In this document: positions 13,932 through 28,700 of the stretch, one piece after another
How positions within the stretch are numbered: position 1 is the first letter of the stretch
Layout of the letters: each line of letters starts with the position of its first letter
DNA from: Chrysomallon squamiferum
Lineage: Eukaryota; Mollusca; Gastropoda; Neomphalida; Peltospiridae
DNA: 64,000 nucleotides
Direction of reading: 5' to 3'
NCBI GenBank assembly: GCA_012295275.1
Contig: CM022674.1
Span: forward strand, 5,582,436-5,646,435
Notes under the pieces: model-generated
The model's input: the letters and a program-made list of their open reading frames with translations, nothing else
Database searches by the model: none
What the model was told of the DNA's origin: nothing
Made by a program: the position numbers and the translations under genes

Positions 13932-16900
13932 GTTTATAGCGTAGTTTGTTTTTAAAACCTATAGATGGCAGCTATTTTTGGCTCTGCTTTCTCAAATTTT
14001 ATATAAAGCAGTATTCAACAGTGTCTTTTTTATTTTTCTTTTTTTTATTTTTATTTTTATTTTTATTTTTATTTTTATTTTTATTTTTATTTTTATTTTT
14101 ATTTTTTCTAATATTTGATTTTCTGGATCAAGTATTTACAAAGGTCTGACAGGTTAAGCAAATATTTTTTACATTTTTAATATTCATTTTTATTTTTAAA
14201 ACAAACCAGAAAAAAAATTACAGTGTTTAATTTAAATTGTTTAATTTTAATGTTTATTTACCAACATTTGTTTGTGAGTGTGTGTGTGTGTGTGTATGTA
14301 GACACTATAATGTTTTCAACAAAAATAAAGAAAGAAAGAAGCATGTTATGTCATTGTAAACTTACAACAGAAAGCTGTGCTGAAATTTCTGCTTTCTCTG
14401 CATTCAGATTTCTAATCTCATCTTCAAGTTGTTGTCGAGAGAATTCTGAAAGCTCCAAAGTCTGGTTCAAGCCTGACAAAAAAAAAAAAAAAATATTTTA
14501 ATAAATATTATAACAAACATTATTTTCTCCAAAAACAAAAAGAAAGAAAGAAAAAAAATATCAATCTTGATCATTTTAATACTATTTACTGATTGAGTTC
14601 TGCATTTCATTTGTTTAATAAGATATCCACACATTATTACTAAGTTATCCGAATATTCCAAAAAAGTAGATTTTTTTGTTTTCTTTTTCTTTTTTTAAAC
14701 CATGATTGTTAATCGATGTCTTATGATTTTGGATTTGGGATAGCTGATCTATATAAACATTCTATGAATTTTAATATTTACCCATTTTCTCTGTGTCCAA
14801 GTCCATCTTCTCCTGCTCTACTCGAACCAGCTCTTCTCGAATTCCAGTCTTCTCCATCTCTAAAGCAGATTTCTCTCCTGATAAAGAGTTCTTTTCTGCC
14901 TCCAACTGAAGAATATAAATAATTTTAAATTTCAAGACTGCTTATTGAAAAAAATAAAAATAAAAAAATAAAAAACATTATCATCTTAGCTTAAACTAGA
15001 AAGATATCAGAATACTTAGTGAGCATGATTAACAGAAATAGAAAAGAGAGAAAAAGTAGAGAAATTGTAATCAGCTGTTACACCGTGGATTATTATTTTA
15101 TAATAAACCTTTTGTGTATGTGTAACCTTTAGCAGTCACACTATACAGTTATTATATCAGAATCTTTGATGTATTTTCACCATTACTGACACTTTGACAC
15201 TTTGGTATTTTGAAAGTTATCTTTACTTTGTTAGTGAGTAAATATTATGACAATTATTTTAAATTTTCATCTTTATAAATCTGCAAATATTTTATTACCA
15301 TTACAAATGTATGACAGTTAAGTTACGGATGATAATGTTTTTATTTTTACTCTTAAAAGATTAATTTATGTGAATACTTATATTTCAATACGAGGCTAAT
15401 ATTACATCATCAAATTTTTATTACCTAAAGGATAATTTTTCTAAAGGCACAATTACTATTTTAAATTTTAAATGTAAGTACAGCTATTGGAAAACTGCAA
15501 TGGATGATGATCGTTTTACATTCAATACAAGGTATTGATTACTCTTTGTTAAATTGTTATCGTCTCAGTGATCATTTTCAAATTATAAAGGCTTACAGTA
15601 CTATTTAATGTTTGTAATGATTATTATAAATGCAAACCAACCTGAATAATGATCTTGTTAAGTTCAATCTTGTCCTGTCCCAAGCCTTCGTTCAGCTCCT
15701 GCATTTTGAGAAGAGCGTCTCGCAGTCCTGCCTCCACTGTCTTCAGTTTGTTGATTTCAACCTCCAGCTCTGCCTTCTGCAGTTCAGCTTTAGACAATGC
15801 CTCACCTAAAACATCATCATCATCATCATAACTATTTTAGTTTTATTATTATTACTGCTGTTATTATTATTATCATCACCATTGTTGAAAATGATATTAT
15901 TATTGTTGTTGTTGTTGTTGTTCTCATTATATTATTTTTATTATTATTATTATTATAAATTCAGATTATAGCATAACAATAACTCATAAGTACAAAAAGT
16001 ATATTTAACCCATAACTCTATCATTGTTGTCATTTTACTGTTGTTGTTGCTGTTGTTGTAATTATTATTATTACAATTATTATAAATTCAGATTATAATA
16101 TAACAATAACTCATCAGCACAAAAAGTATATTTAACCAGTAGGTATTATTATTAAAGTTTCTTTGAACATAATTCAGATTATACTGTTGCCTAATCTACT
16201 CACCAAGCTCAAGCTTTTGTCCTTCCAGGACCTCTTTGTCCAGACACACTCTGTTCAACATCTCCTTTGTCTCAACCAACTCTTCTCGAAGTTTCGACAT
16301 CTTGTGATCCTGGTGTGACAGAACTTTCTGGCTGCAAATTTACAAAAAAATTTAAAATTAAATAAAATAAATAACCCTTTCGGTTAGTTTCAAAAAATAA
16401 AGACATAGCATCAGAATAATTTAAGCACTGCAAAAAATTTTTTTTTAAACATTGGTATTAAAATGTTTATAACAGTGAAATATCAGGAGGTTTCCTAGAA
16501 TATATTAGCCAGGCTTTTGCTGTAATTTTTATATAAACAGTCTTTATCAAATATGCTCAGAATTTATTTTTTATTACATTTAACATATATTTTTTTATTT
16601 TCTCAACAAATTTCAGTTATAATATCTATCATATTCTAAATTATAAATATACAAAAGTATGACTGTCAAATATTATTTTAAAAATTATCAACAAACAAAT
16701 AAAACAGGTAATAATTATTTTTTAATTGTATATAACCATTTTATCTACATAATAAAATATGTTTTATTATTTTATTATTATTATGATTACTACTACTTTT
16801 ATTATTATTATCTTTTCCATTAACATTAATGTATTATTATTTTAAATCTACTTTCAAGTTTGCATTAGATATTAAATTTAGTGAGTCAACAAATGGATTA

Positions 16901-19900
16901 TGTTGTAAGTATAAGCTCAATATCAGAACTCACCATCTCTCATTCTCTTTAATCTGTCTCTCCTTGTCCTTGGTGATGTCTTCTTTCTCGTCTTCCAGCA
17001 TGTCTCTCTGTCGCTGAAGTTCGGAATTAGCTGCTTGCAGTTTTTCTATCTCTTGATGTAAAGACTCGATGTTCTCGTTGAGGTCGTGTCGAACTTTCTC
17101 GAGCTGTGACTTTTCTGAGCCTGTCACATTCAAAGCGTTCTTTATCCTGTCTCTATCCCGGAAAGAATCTTCTCGTTCACGTCGCCTGTAAAAAAAACAA
17201 CAAAAAGAACATTAATAATTAAAAAAAAAAAAAAAAAAAAAATATGTATGTTATTAAAATAATCCCCCCAAAAAAAATGTTCAGCTAAAAATCTAATAGA
17301 TTTAATCAGTTTTTTTAATCCTAAATTATTCAGTCCATGTTTTCAGTTATTTCCATTGCAGCATGTACCTACAACTAACATTAAAGGCTTATAGCATATG
17401 ATTTCCTTCCTATGGGGAAATGATTTTAAAAGATGCCTTAGTGGCAATGGAAAAGCATAGCCCGTAGTAATCTAGCAGTGGGTATTACTTATCATAACAT
17501 CAATACAAAAATGATGTAACTGAAATATAATAATCTATTTTATCAGAGTACATTAATCATTCATTATATCAAATTACAAAACTGCGAATGCAATATAGTT
17601 ATATCAGTGCTTAAATATAAAATATTCAATGAAAAACAAAAGGCATTATGTCATTATCTACACAGTACTGTATTAATTTTTCAAAAAATTAAAAGGTAGA
17701 ACAATATTAAATTTTATTATCACAGTCTAGTTTAAAAGCTGCAACTTACGCAGTTTCAAAGTCTTCCTTGAGGTTGAGGATGTGTAGGTCCAGGCGCCGC
17801 TTTTCGTTCTCTACATCGTCGATGTTCTTTCTCAGCACAACGATGTGGTCTCGACTGGCTGAGAGTTTGGCACGCAAGTCAGAAACCTGCAGCTGACGTT
17901 TATTCAGAGCTGCCTGAACAGCAGAAAACGTCGCATCAGCAAACGCTGGAGACCTTGACCTTCCTCTCGGTGACGGAGATCGGTTTGGCGAACGCTGGCG
18001 GAATGTCGGTGACCTTGACCTTGGAGATGTTGACCTTGCCCTCATTGGTGAACCGGACCGGGATCCACTTCTCATTGCCTCAGTCTGTTCGAAATCTTCT
18101 TCCATGCCACGATCGGCATCGTTGATGACAGCCTCGGCGATGTTGCGGAGAGCGGAATGGAGTGCTTCAGTTTCTTCACGAATCTGTCTGGCTGTGTCTG
18201 TCTCGGGAATGTCATAACTGACGTCTGGGACTTTGCTTTCAAGAGAGGCGATGTTTCGACTCATGGTGGAGATAACTTTCTCTTTCTCTTCGAGCTGGAT
18301 TTTCAGTCTTTCATTTATCATGGTCAGTTCATTGACTCTGCACAAAGTTAATTTGATGAAAATATATTACAAATTGTTTGCTGTAACAAACACACTTTTG
18401 TGAAAAGAATTGATATTTTAAAAGTTTAAACACTTCTGATTAGTGACAATAGTTTGAAAAAATGATGACATAACAGTTTTCTGTTACTTGTTATTTCAAT
18501 TACATATATATATATATATATATATAAAAAGTAAAAATTTAAAAAGACTACTGAAAACAAAAAATGGATTTTTCAGAAGACATTCACAAATGAAATTAAA
18601 AACATCAAATAATAAGCAACTATAACAATATAAATCAAAGAATTGTAAAGATCAAAATATCAAGTTTTAAAGAAATGAAACAGAAGAATTAAATTAAGCA
18701 AACAAAATGTATGAAAAACATATTTTTCTTAAACTCATGACCTACCTTGAGCTGAGTTCTGAGCTATGAGCATCATATCTTGTCTGCAATTCATTGAGTT
18801 CTCTCAACTTCTCTCTCAACTGACTGTCAGTAGACATCTTCTCACTCCTCTCACGATCCATGTAAACCTTTAAAATAATTAATATCCAGGTAAACCTTTA
18901 AAGTAATTAATCTCTGTGTAAACCTTCAAAATAACTAATATCTGCGTAAACCTTTAAAATAATTAATATCCATGTAAACCTTTAAATTAATATCCATCAA
19001 TTTATTATTTTGTTGTTTTCTTTTGTTATTATTAATTTTTATTTACTTACTTCTATATATATATATTCCTAGAAAGATCCTCTCTTTTTCCCTTTTTTTT
19101 ATAATGAAAGATACAAGGCCTTTTTTTTTTTTTTTTCCTTTTTAATTTTCTTAATTTATTTATTCATCATAACAATTATTATCTAAAACTATTAACTGCT
19201 ATATTACAAAAATATATATTTATACTGGTGTTTAATATGCTAAATACCTGACTCTGTGTATCCATGCTTCGTAGGTTGGCTGTGAGGTTGAGGCAAGCGG
19301 AATGCATACTGCGAGCAGTTTTCGTAATATCAGTCTTGACATGGGACAGGTCGCGTTCAGTGGCCATTTTCATTTCACTGAACTGACGTCGGAAGGCTAC
19401 AACTGAACGCCACAGTGACAACAAACGACCATGTTCAGCGCTGTAGTATTCATTGAAGTTCTGAAAAAAGTTAATTTTAAATTCTGTTTTGTGTATTTTT
19501 TCATTTATTTTGCTTAGGTATTTGTTTCTTTTTTTCTTTATATATATATTTAAACAGATGAAAAGTAAAGAAAACAGTTCTGTTTAAATACATGGATATA
19601 ACTGAATTTGGGAGGAGATGACAAATATGGAGGGGTGTATGCTGTTGCTGTGAACTTTTTTAAGATACAAACTATGCAGACTTGCTTTGGCTGTAGATGA
19701 ACTAAATCAAATTAATGGTCTTTCTCATGAGGCATTTTTTACATTCTGATATTTTTATTAAATTTATATTTAAAAATACAAATAACAATCAACTTTTTTT
19801 ACTTTTTTTTATTAGTAAGTATTTAACCTTTTGCTGAACTTACTTCAAACTCATTTTTGCATTTTATAGGTATATTTATCATAGTAAATTTAAATGTAAA

Positions 19901-22900
19901 TTGATTTTAGAACATAAGACAAAGAATTATTTGAAAACCTAAATGTCTTGACAGAAAAAAAAGTTAGTTTAATTAAGTAAATGTATGATGTAAGTTTAAT
20001 GTTTTTACATTATTTATTTCCTTTTCTTGTTATTCAGGAGTCTTTTCTCTTTGTTTTATTTCAATTTTATGATGTTTAATTTTTTCTTTTTTAATTAAAG
20101 GTACCTGCTTAAGTGTGATTGCTGGTACTAACAAATGATTTATTTTGTTCATTTCTTCATAAAATTAAAAAATATACTTCAGAATAGAAAAAAAGAGACA
20201 TGCAATATGATAGCCATAAAAGGAAAATAGGCTACCTGAGCATAATAAACTCTTAATTCTGAAGTTGTGAAATTTCTTAATGCTGAAGTTCTGAAACATC
20301 TTCAGTTCTGATGCCTCTTAATACTGAAATCCTGAAGTCTCTTAATCCAGAATTTCTAAAGTTTCTTAACACTGAAGCTCTGGTGTCTGTTAATTCCAAA
20401 GTCAAAAACACTCTTCATATTTAAGTTCTGAAGTTTCTTAATACTAATATCGTGAACTTTATCGACGTCTTAAGTTTCTGAAACATCTTGTGTTCTTACC
20501 TTTTCCTCTTCGCGCCACTCCATCTCCTTGGATTCGAGTTCTTCTCTTGCCCGCTGCCAGTCCTGGGTCAGTTTATGAATGTCCACTGTCAGAGTCTGGT
20601 TGGCAGCAGTGGCTTGATCCAGTTGTTCGCGCAGCATCCCATTGACATGGGCCAGGCTGGAACTCCTGTAGCAACAACAAAAAAAACAATTAAATAAAAA
20701 CAATCATTAAATAGTTCTTCATCCAAAACAAACCAAAAAAAAATCATTGTTAAAGATTATTTTCTGTAGCAGTGTTTGGTGTTATGAAAATTTCATCTGA
20801 AAAGAGACAGCTGAGAATAAAAGTGTGATGTTTGATTGTTTTATTCAACAGTGAAATTGTGGTTTTTTTTATTTCTTGATGTTTTTCAGATTTTTCAAAA
20901 TGGACATAATAAACATAAGAATTATTTTTAAAAAATGTATGTTTTCTACAAAACAAATAAGACTGTGTCATAATTTTAATATTACAAATATTTTTTACCT
21001 TTGTTTTTCTTCCTCCAGTTTAATAAGAGCAGTCTCAAGGTCAACAACATGGTCTGATTCAGCATATTTCAGTCGGGACTCAACACTTTCCAGTCGTTCA
21101 GTTGTGCTGTTGAACTGTTGAAAACAAACAACAAAACAAACCCATAAAACCTATTCCTATTATACTATCATCAGTTCCATATTAACCTGTCAGGAAAAAA
21201 TTAATAACATAAAACCAATTCACACAATATTATTTATTGATAGCTGTTGCTAATTTTTTTTTTTTTTTGCATCAACATACACAATACAATATTAATAAAT
21301 CCAACCATTCCAGTCTCTAAAACCTCATTATGCATTCAGTATGTATTTTAATGATGCATTCAGCATATTTTTTATCTAATAGGTATCCCACCTCATCTAT
21401 ACATTATGCAGGCTACCTCTACTTATGGTTTGCTTAAACCAAACGACTTTACATCAAATGTATTTATCTGTATATTTTATTCAAATATTGTACTAAGTCC
21501 ATTTACATTATCTGTACCAAATAAATACAAGTTTATTGTGTATGCTAAATACATGACAGAATTTCAAATGAAAAATATTTACTTTGAATTAGCCAGATAT
21601 GTTTTGCAGTATTTGCTAAATATGTGACAGAAACTTGAATGAAAAGCAGTTTTCCACATCTTTCATTTTAAATTAATTAATCCTAAGTTATAAAATAATA
21701 TACTCAAACACATTTATAACACAAACACACACACACACACACCCATACACACACACACTATATCTTTTATTCATATGAACATGGCTATATCAGTGTCTTA
21801 TTATATCAGTTATCTAACATGGGTAGAATGGGAAAAGAGCTTAAAAGAAAATAAGAAAGGACTGATCTAGTTACCATTTTTGTCAAATGAGTTCCAGTAT
21901 GCAGATATCCAAGATGTAAAGACATGTGACAAATTATAATCTAAAGAGTTTATTTAAAACATTTTTATCCACATTGTGCACTGGTGGGAAAGGGCTTTTT
22001 TAACCTCTAGGCAAAACTAAAAATACTTAACAATAGAAATATACTTTTGAGTACCTTTAGCTGTCAGTGCACCTACAGTGAGTACTTCAGAGGTCTCACT
22101 CATTAAACTGAGTCATAACAGAATATCTAGTGTGTTGTATTGTGTTTTCATGGTATTGTCTTTTTCTACCACAGCTGCACACACTTCAATACTGAAGTCA
22201 TCCAAAAATATCTGGAATTGAAATCAGTTGCCTTCCAAAAAAAAAATGACTGAGGTAGCAAACTACAGTGAATGAAAATAATGGCTATAAACAGTGTGTA
22301 TGACTAGTTTATGATAGGGCAGTCACTGTACATGCTTTTCTCTCTACCTCTGAGGTGATATAAATGATTGTTTGCCACTAATCAATAAGATTAGCACATG
22401 GAAAGATTGTAGTAGTTTTCCTGTTTCTTATCATCATAAAAATTATTAGAAACCTTAATAACAATGGCCTGTCACTAAATATCCATTATTCATTCATTGA
22501 TTCTTTATATACCAGATCAATCCAAATATGTTATTTTAACATATCAGTAAAGAATTTCCTTCATTAAAAACTCTGAAATTCAGATATAGAGCTAAACACA
22601 CTGACAAAAATATGGATGGAAAAGGTTATTACTGCTATCAATGTCATAAATAATTACAAAAGAACAATAGCAGATCACAAAGTTACTTAATGTTATTGTC
22701 ATTAAGTGAGGCTTTCTGAAAATATTTACAGGCAGATGGATATCCATTCAAACACACATACGGATGAAAGAAATGATTATGTATTGCCTATAATTGTTTT
22801 GTACGAACAATAGCTAATCTATATTATTAAGTAATTCAGTGTAACATTATCAAATATGGTTTCTTAAAACACATGGACTGGTAGACTGAACACAAAAAGA

Positions 22901-24167
22901 CAGAATATATAAGGTATGAATTCTATATAATTACTATATTTATGAGCAATAACCAATCAATATAATTAAGAGTTAATTGTAACAGCATTAAGTATGGTGT
23001 TGTTATCCATGCAGTACATTTGCTAGTTATGATATTTCAATTATTACCATTAACACCTGAACAACAATAATATGCTGTCTATTGCAGATGTCTAATTATG
23101 TCCCATTCTCATCTGAGCTGTTTGTGGAAGGTTAATTATAACATGAAACAAAGTGGGCAAAAGGTTGGTCTAACAGTGGAATCAGTTTTAACAGTAACTA
23201 AAATATTATCAGTGAGAATCTTTATAAGATGTGTAAATGAACATATTCATGTATTATAAAATAACACATTTACAACACTTACACTTAGAATTGCAATAAC
23301 AATTACATACATAAACATGTATACACACACACTCAATTAAATTTTACCATATCTGTGTAATCATTAACATTATTACACATTTTATTATCATTATTTATGT
23401 AGTACCATAACTTTTTATAACATCTTGTTTAAGGGACAAAAATAAATAAGTAAAAAATAAAAATATTAAAATATATAAATTTATATTTATTTACACAATA
23501 CTAAGCTCTCCTAATGTTATGTAAATAAATGACAATGAAATAAAGTATTTTCTGTTTAAAATAAAATAAAATAAAATAAAAACATGATTTCAAATAACAA
23601 TTACTGCACATACCCTTCTGTAATAATCTTTGCTTCTGTTGTCATAATAATCCAACACAGATCTACTATCCGATACATAAGAACGATCCATACCAGTGGT
23701 TTACTTGTGGAAATATTACCAAATTGAAATGGAAATGTCACCAATGTTTGGAAATACTACCAGCTTGATTTAAATAATATCAATGCAGAGGAGACAGAGT
23801 ACTAGTTTGTGCTAGCTCAATATCCAGAATGCAAAGAACAACTGATGTGTTTTTTTATAATAGCTATGGTTGGTATGGTAGTGTTTGGTTTTTTCACTAA
23901 GACCTATTTAACAACCAAACAATAACCTGTTAAAACCACAAAAGAGTTTAATTGCCTGTTCATTAACCTGGCAACCAAGTGAACAGATTAGAGTAATTAG
24001 TTCTAATTAGTCTTCCCTTTCTCATTTCCTAATTAATCTCTGGGCATAGGAGTTAGGCAAGGTTCAGTTATTAGTTACCTCAGAAATAAATTTTAAGTAG
24101 AGTAACTTGGTAAATCACTTCAAAGGAATTTCTTAACTGGTTGTTCATTTGAATGGGAAAACAGTAT

Positions 24168-24206
<39 letters not shown>

Positions 24207-25690
24207 CTGATATTTACTTGGACAACTTATGTTCATTTGAAATGGAAAACAATATTCTTGTTTATTTATTTACCAGAAAAACATGAAACTATATTTACCA
24301 GATGTCCTTTTCAGGCATATTTATGTTAGTGTAATGAACCATAAATTAGTTTAAAAATAGATTAAAACACAACCAAAGTTATAAACATTACCAATAAAAA
24401 TTTTGCTTTAAATTATACTAATAATATTAAAATAAAGAAATAATAATGACAAACTGGGATTATTCAACAATATTTAAGTACACTAAGATCTTCTAAAACT
24501 ATTTTTGTCATAACTTACATATGTTTTTGTATATTCTTATATTTTAAAATAAAACTAAACTTCATGAAACTGACCAATGCAAAGATGCAGTGAGACAAAC
24601 AAAAACAAGTTTCAACAAAGAACATTGAGTGCAGTAACAGTGCAGATTTGTGTTTTTGTTTGTTTGTTCAAAGGTGACCATGCATATCAATTAAGACAAC
24701 GAACAAACAAGTTCACTGGTGTATTTAATTTGAAAATTTGTATATCATGGTACGAAAATAATCGGTTAAAACTGTTATGAACTAAAGATTAGCTTGGCTG
24801 GGTTATTGAGGATTTTTGTTTTGTTTGGAAAATATTTATATAAATTTGAAAATTATGTTTTGTTTGGAAAATATTTATATAAAATTTTGAAAACCATTAA
24901 TATTTTGCAATTATTTTAAGTATCACTGAAATGAACTGAAATCTGAATTGTTAGTAAGTATCAAATTATAGATTTATCAAATGAACAAATACTTTGTATG
25001 GGGATCTAATATTGCAGCAATTATTTTTTTCATTTTTGCTCTTTTTACTAATAGTAAATATTCCCAAATCTTATGTGAACATCATAATGATACTCATATA
25101 TTCATCAATATACCATGAAAATTATTAAGTTTATTTGTAAAAAAAAAGAGAAAAAAACCCACCTCCTTAAAACCAAAGCAAATACACTACTTTAAGCTTT
25201 TCAGTTCCATACCAAGCTTTCTTTGTAACTAGCTTTGACAATAAGGCAACAGATTTAAATACACGGTAGAAAGTTTTATTAAAAATCCTAAATCGAATGA
25301 AATAAATAAAATGTATGTTATAGCATGACCTCTATTTCATCAACAAACTGTTAATCAATTTTTCCAGAAAAAAAACCTATCCATCTCTTAAATATTTAAT
25401 GCATTCAGAACAAACCAGTGTGTAATTTGAAGTGTAAACAGTTTTATACTGTTGTTCTGTCAGGTTTTCTGAACAGAAACTAAATATACACATCAATCTT
25501 TTATTTCGTTTCACATGGGAGTGTTAATAATTTATTTCAATTTATAAAATACCTAGATAACAAACAACATAATTAGTTTAATTGTTTTTCTGCATGAATG
25601 TTATTATTACTGTAACTATTACTAAAACTATTATTATCATTATTATTAACTATTATTATTAATTTATCACTATTATTATTATTACTATTA

Positions 25691-25781
<91 letters not shown>

Positions 25782-28700
25782 AAAAAGAAAATATACCACT
25801 TACAAGCAAAACTTAATTAAATTCATTCTAAACTAAGCATGTCAGCACATAGCTTGAAAAAGCATTTAAACCAAATTTTAAAACTACATTTTTTTTTTTT
25901 AAATGAATCTGTGTTGAGCAGAAGAATGAACAAGAAGGAAAAACACCTGACCAAAGAGCGGACAGACAGACAGACAGACAGATGAACTCTGGAACAAAAC
26001 AAAACAGCACTCTCTCTTACCGCCTTGTAACTTTCAAACTGAGATTTTAACTCTCCATATTCACTCTCCCAGTCCTCAACCTTTTTCTTGTACTGAATAA
26101 CCTGCATCAGAAATATAAAGGGTTAAAATATGTAATCATGGTTACCTTGTACGTGCTGCTCTTCACTTCATAGTCCTTGTTGCGCAGACTGTCTTCCAGT
26201 TCCTGGCATTTTTTCTTGTACTGGAGCAGCTGTAAAGAAAACTTTCATGATGACTTTTTAACTCGAAACTAAAAAAGTCCTGTAATATCATAATACTGAT
26301 AAAGAAGATTCATCTTTCTTGTTTTGAGCTAGTTATGTCATATTTACTGACAAACTGTGAAAAAGACAACAGTGGTCATCCATCCTCAAGGATTAATAGG
26401 CATCAGTGCAGGTATAGGACCTTTTCTTGCATTGACTGCATATCTTTTTAGTGCAGCTACTGGACTATTTCCCATGACAGTTATATTTAACAAAGTCATG
26501 GAATATGCTTTAATGTCAATGGGAAAGTACATACAGAAGATCCCTTTCTGCTAAATAAAAAAAGAGTAACCTAATGTATGACAGTGCGTTGCAATTTTCA
26601 TTATCTGTTTGGTCCTTAATCTTAATTATGTATGACATTATGTGTAAAATGAGACAGTAATTATATATATATATATATATTCTTCACAAATAGTGAAGAG
26701 AAATAGCAAGAGAAATTAATCAAAATGGGCTAGTCTCTGTAACAAACAACATAATTGTTTTGTACCTTTTTATGTGTGTTTCATGAAGAATAAAAGAAAA
26801 AGGGAATAAAATCAAAATGATAGCCTTCAGAAATTTATTACTTTTGTATCACATTTTGAAATTTCTTCAGAGAAGTATTTTATTTTAATACATTGTAAAT
26901 TTCATTTTATGAAGATTAATTTTAGGATAAGGGTTTTATCTTACTTTGTTATTTGTTTTATTTTTTTAGTCAACATACATTTCTATACAATAAATGACAC
27001 AAGAAACCTTATGGGTTACCTACTTTATTGTAATACTTTGGAGTAGTTCTTAGAGAATAGTTTTATTTTACTTTATTCCTTTACATTTTCTTTACTTTAT
27101 TATTAATTTTACTTCTTTTTTTTTTTGTTAAATTAAATTCAATTTCTTGGTAAGATGTTGTTTTTTGGGTGTTTTTTTTTTTTTATTCATTTGATTTTAA
27201 GTTTCCTTTTTTCTTAAATTTTTTTTATTATTTTTAATTTACTGAAGTTTCTTTTTTAAAAACAACCTGAATATAATGTGGAGAAGCCTTCCTAATACAC
27301 CAGCATGACTACACCACTTTCTAATTTGTTCTAATAACCAAAATTAACCTTATTAACTTTTCACTGGTCTTTTACAATCCCAGGTTATGGTCTTATTCAA
27401 CAACAGTTCAAATTATAAACTATTCAACCTTTTTATTATATGGTCAAGAATATCAGATACTGTGATATCCATTAAAATATGCAATTCCTGCTATATGCCT
27501 AGTGTTTTTTCTTATTATTATTTATATTTTGTTGTTATTGTTTTTAATGGATCATTTGTCAACTTGAGTAAGTATCAGCATCAAAAATATATAGCTTTTT
27601 CAAATTATTATTCCATGTAAGAGTATAATTAATAAATTTAGGAATCGATATCCTGATCAAACAATGAAATCAGACCTCAGAACAAGGTAAGCAGAACCAA
27701 AAGCCTATTATCTGTAATATATAGAAACATTTATCTTAAAATAACAACATGTTAATATGACTTTAACTTTACCAAAAATCTTTAATTAACAGTGTATCAA
27801 AGTATCAGTATTAAAATAACAAGATATCAAATATCCCTCTATTCGGTTTGTTACAAAAACAACAACTTAAATTAACAGAATATCTAAGTATTTGTGTTAA
27901 ATATCAATATACTGCTATACAATTTTCTCAAAAAAAAGTTGAAATAACAAAGCATCAGTATTAAAACAAGATTTCAGGATATACCTCTATCCAACTTTCT
28001 CAAAAAACTTTAAAGAACACTATATACTAAAGCATCAGTATTAAAGCCCCAGTTTAACTACACCCTTCTAAAAGAAGAAATGCTGCATTACCTTTTGCTG
28101 TAATTTCTGTACTAGCTGAGCTTGTCTCTGTTGGCCATCTTGGTAAGCCTGCAGCTTTCTCTTGTAGCTGCTGTGTTCATCTTCCAGCTTCCTTCTCAGC
28201 TCTATGTTCTGCTGTACCAACGTCTTAGAGGTGACATCAACATCAGCAGATTCACCCTTCAGTGATTGTTCCAACTGCAAAAAATAAAGAATACTAATAA
28301 TAAAAAAACAATAATTTTTTTTAAAAAGGTCTTGTCGGTATTGGTGTATTCATCTTTTAGTGACTGTTCCAGCTGTCAAAATAATAATAATATTTTAAAA
28401 GTTTTTTCAAACATTAATGAAAATTTAGGATTACTGCAAGGCAAATTTGTATATGTAAAATGTTATTGAGTGGATATCAAAATCATAGCTATGTACTGTC
28501 TGAAAGATTTTTCATCTTGCTAAGTAGGTTAATCATTATTATCATCATTATCATTATCATAATTATGATCATCAACAAAAGCATTAATATCATTACCACT
28601 TCCTAGCTATTATGAATACAACTGGCCTTCCTTTTGGTTTACCAATTAAAATTAAGCCAAGCAGACAAGCACGTAAAGAAAAATACACTCACTGTCAAAT

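Larger units (their letters stand above)
14906..16933. other. Introns around exons 11 and 12
   Basis: Introns of 736, 398 and 602 bp. The middle one holds ATT/GTT trinucleotide runs and a duplicated segment (AAATTCAGATTATA...AACAATAACTCAT at about 15957 and again at about 16084, offset about 127 bp). The others are AT-rich without recognised features. Confidence 0.6.

Noticed and set aside
25573-25809. Asn/Asp-rich ORF.
   Set aside because: Translation of a TTA/ATC microsatellite.
26357-26554. 65-codon plus-strand ORF with hydrophobic stretch.
   Set aside because: Isolated in an intron, no recognised family, no splice context.
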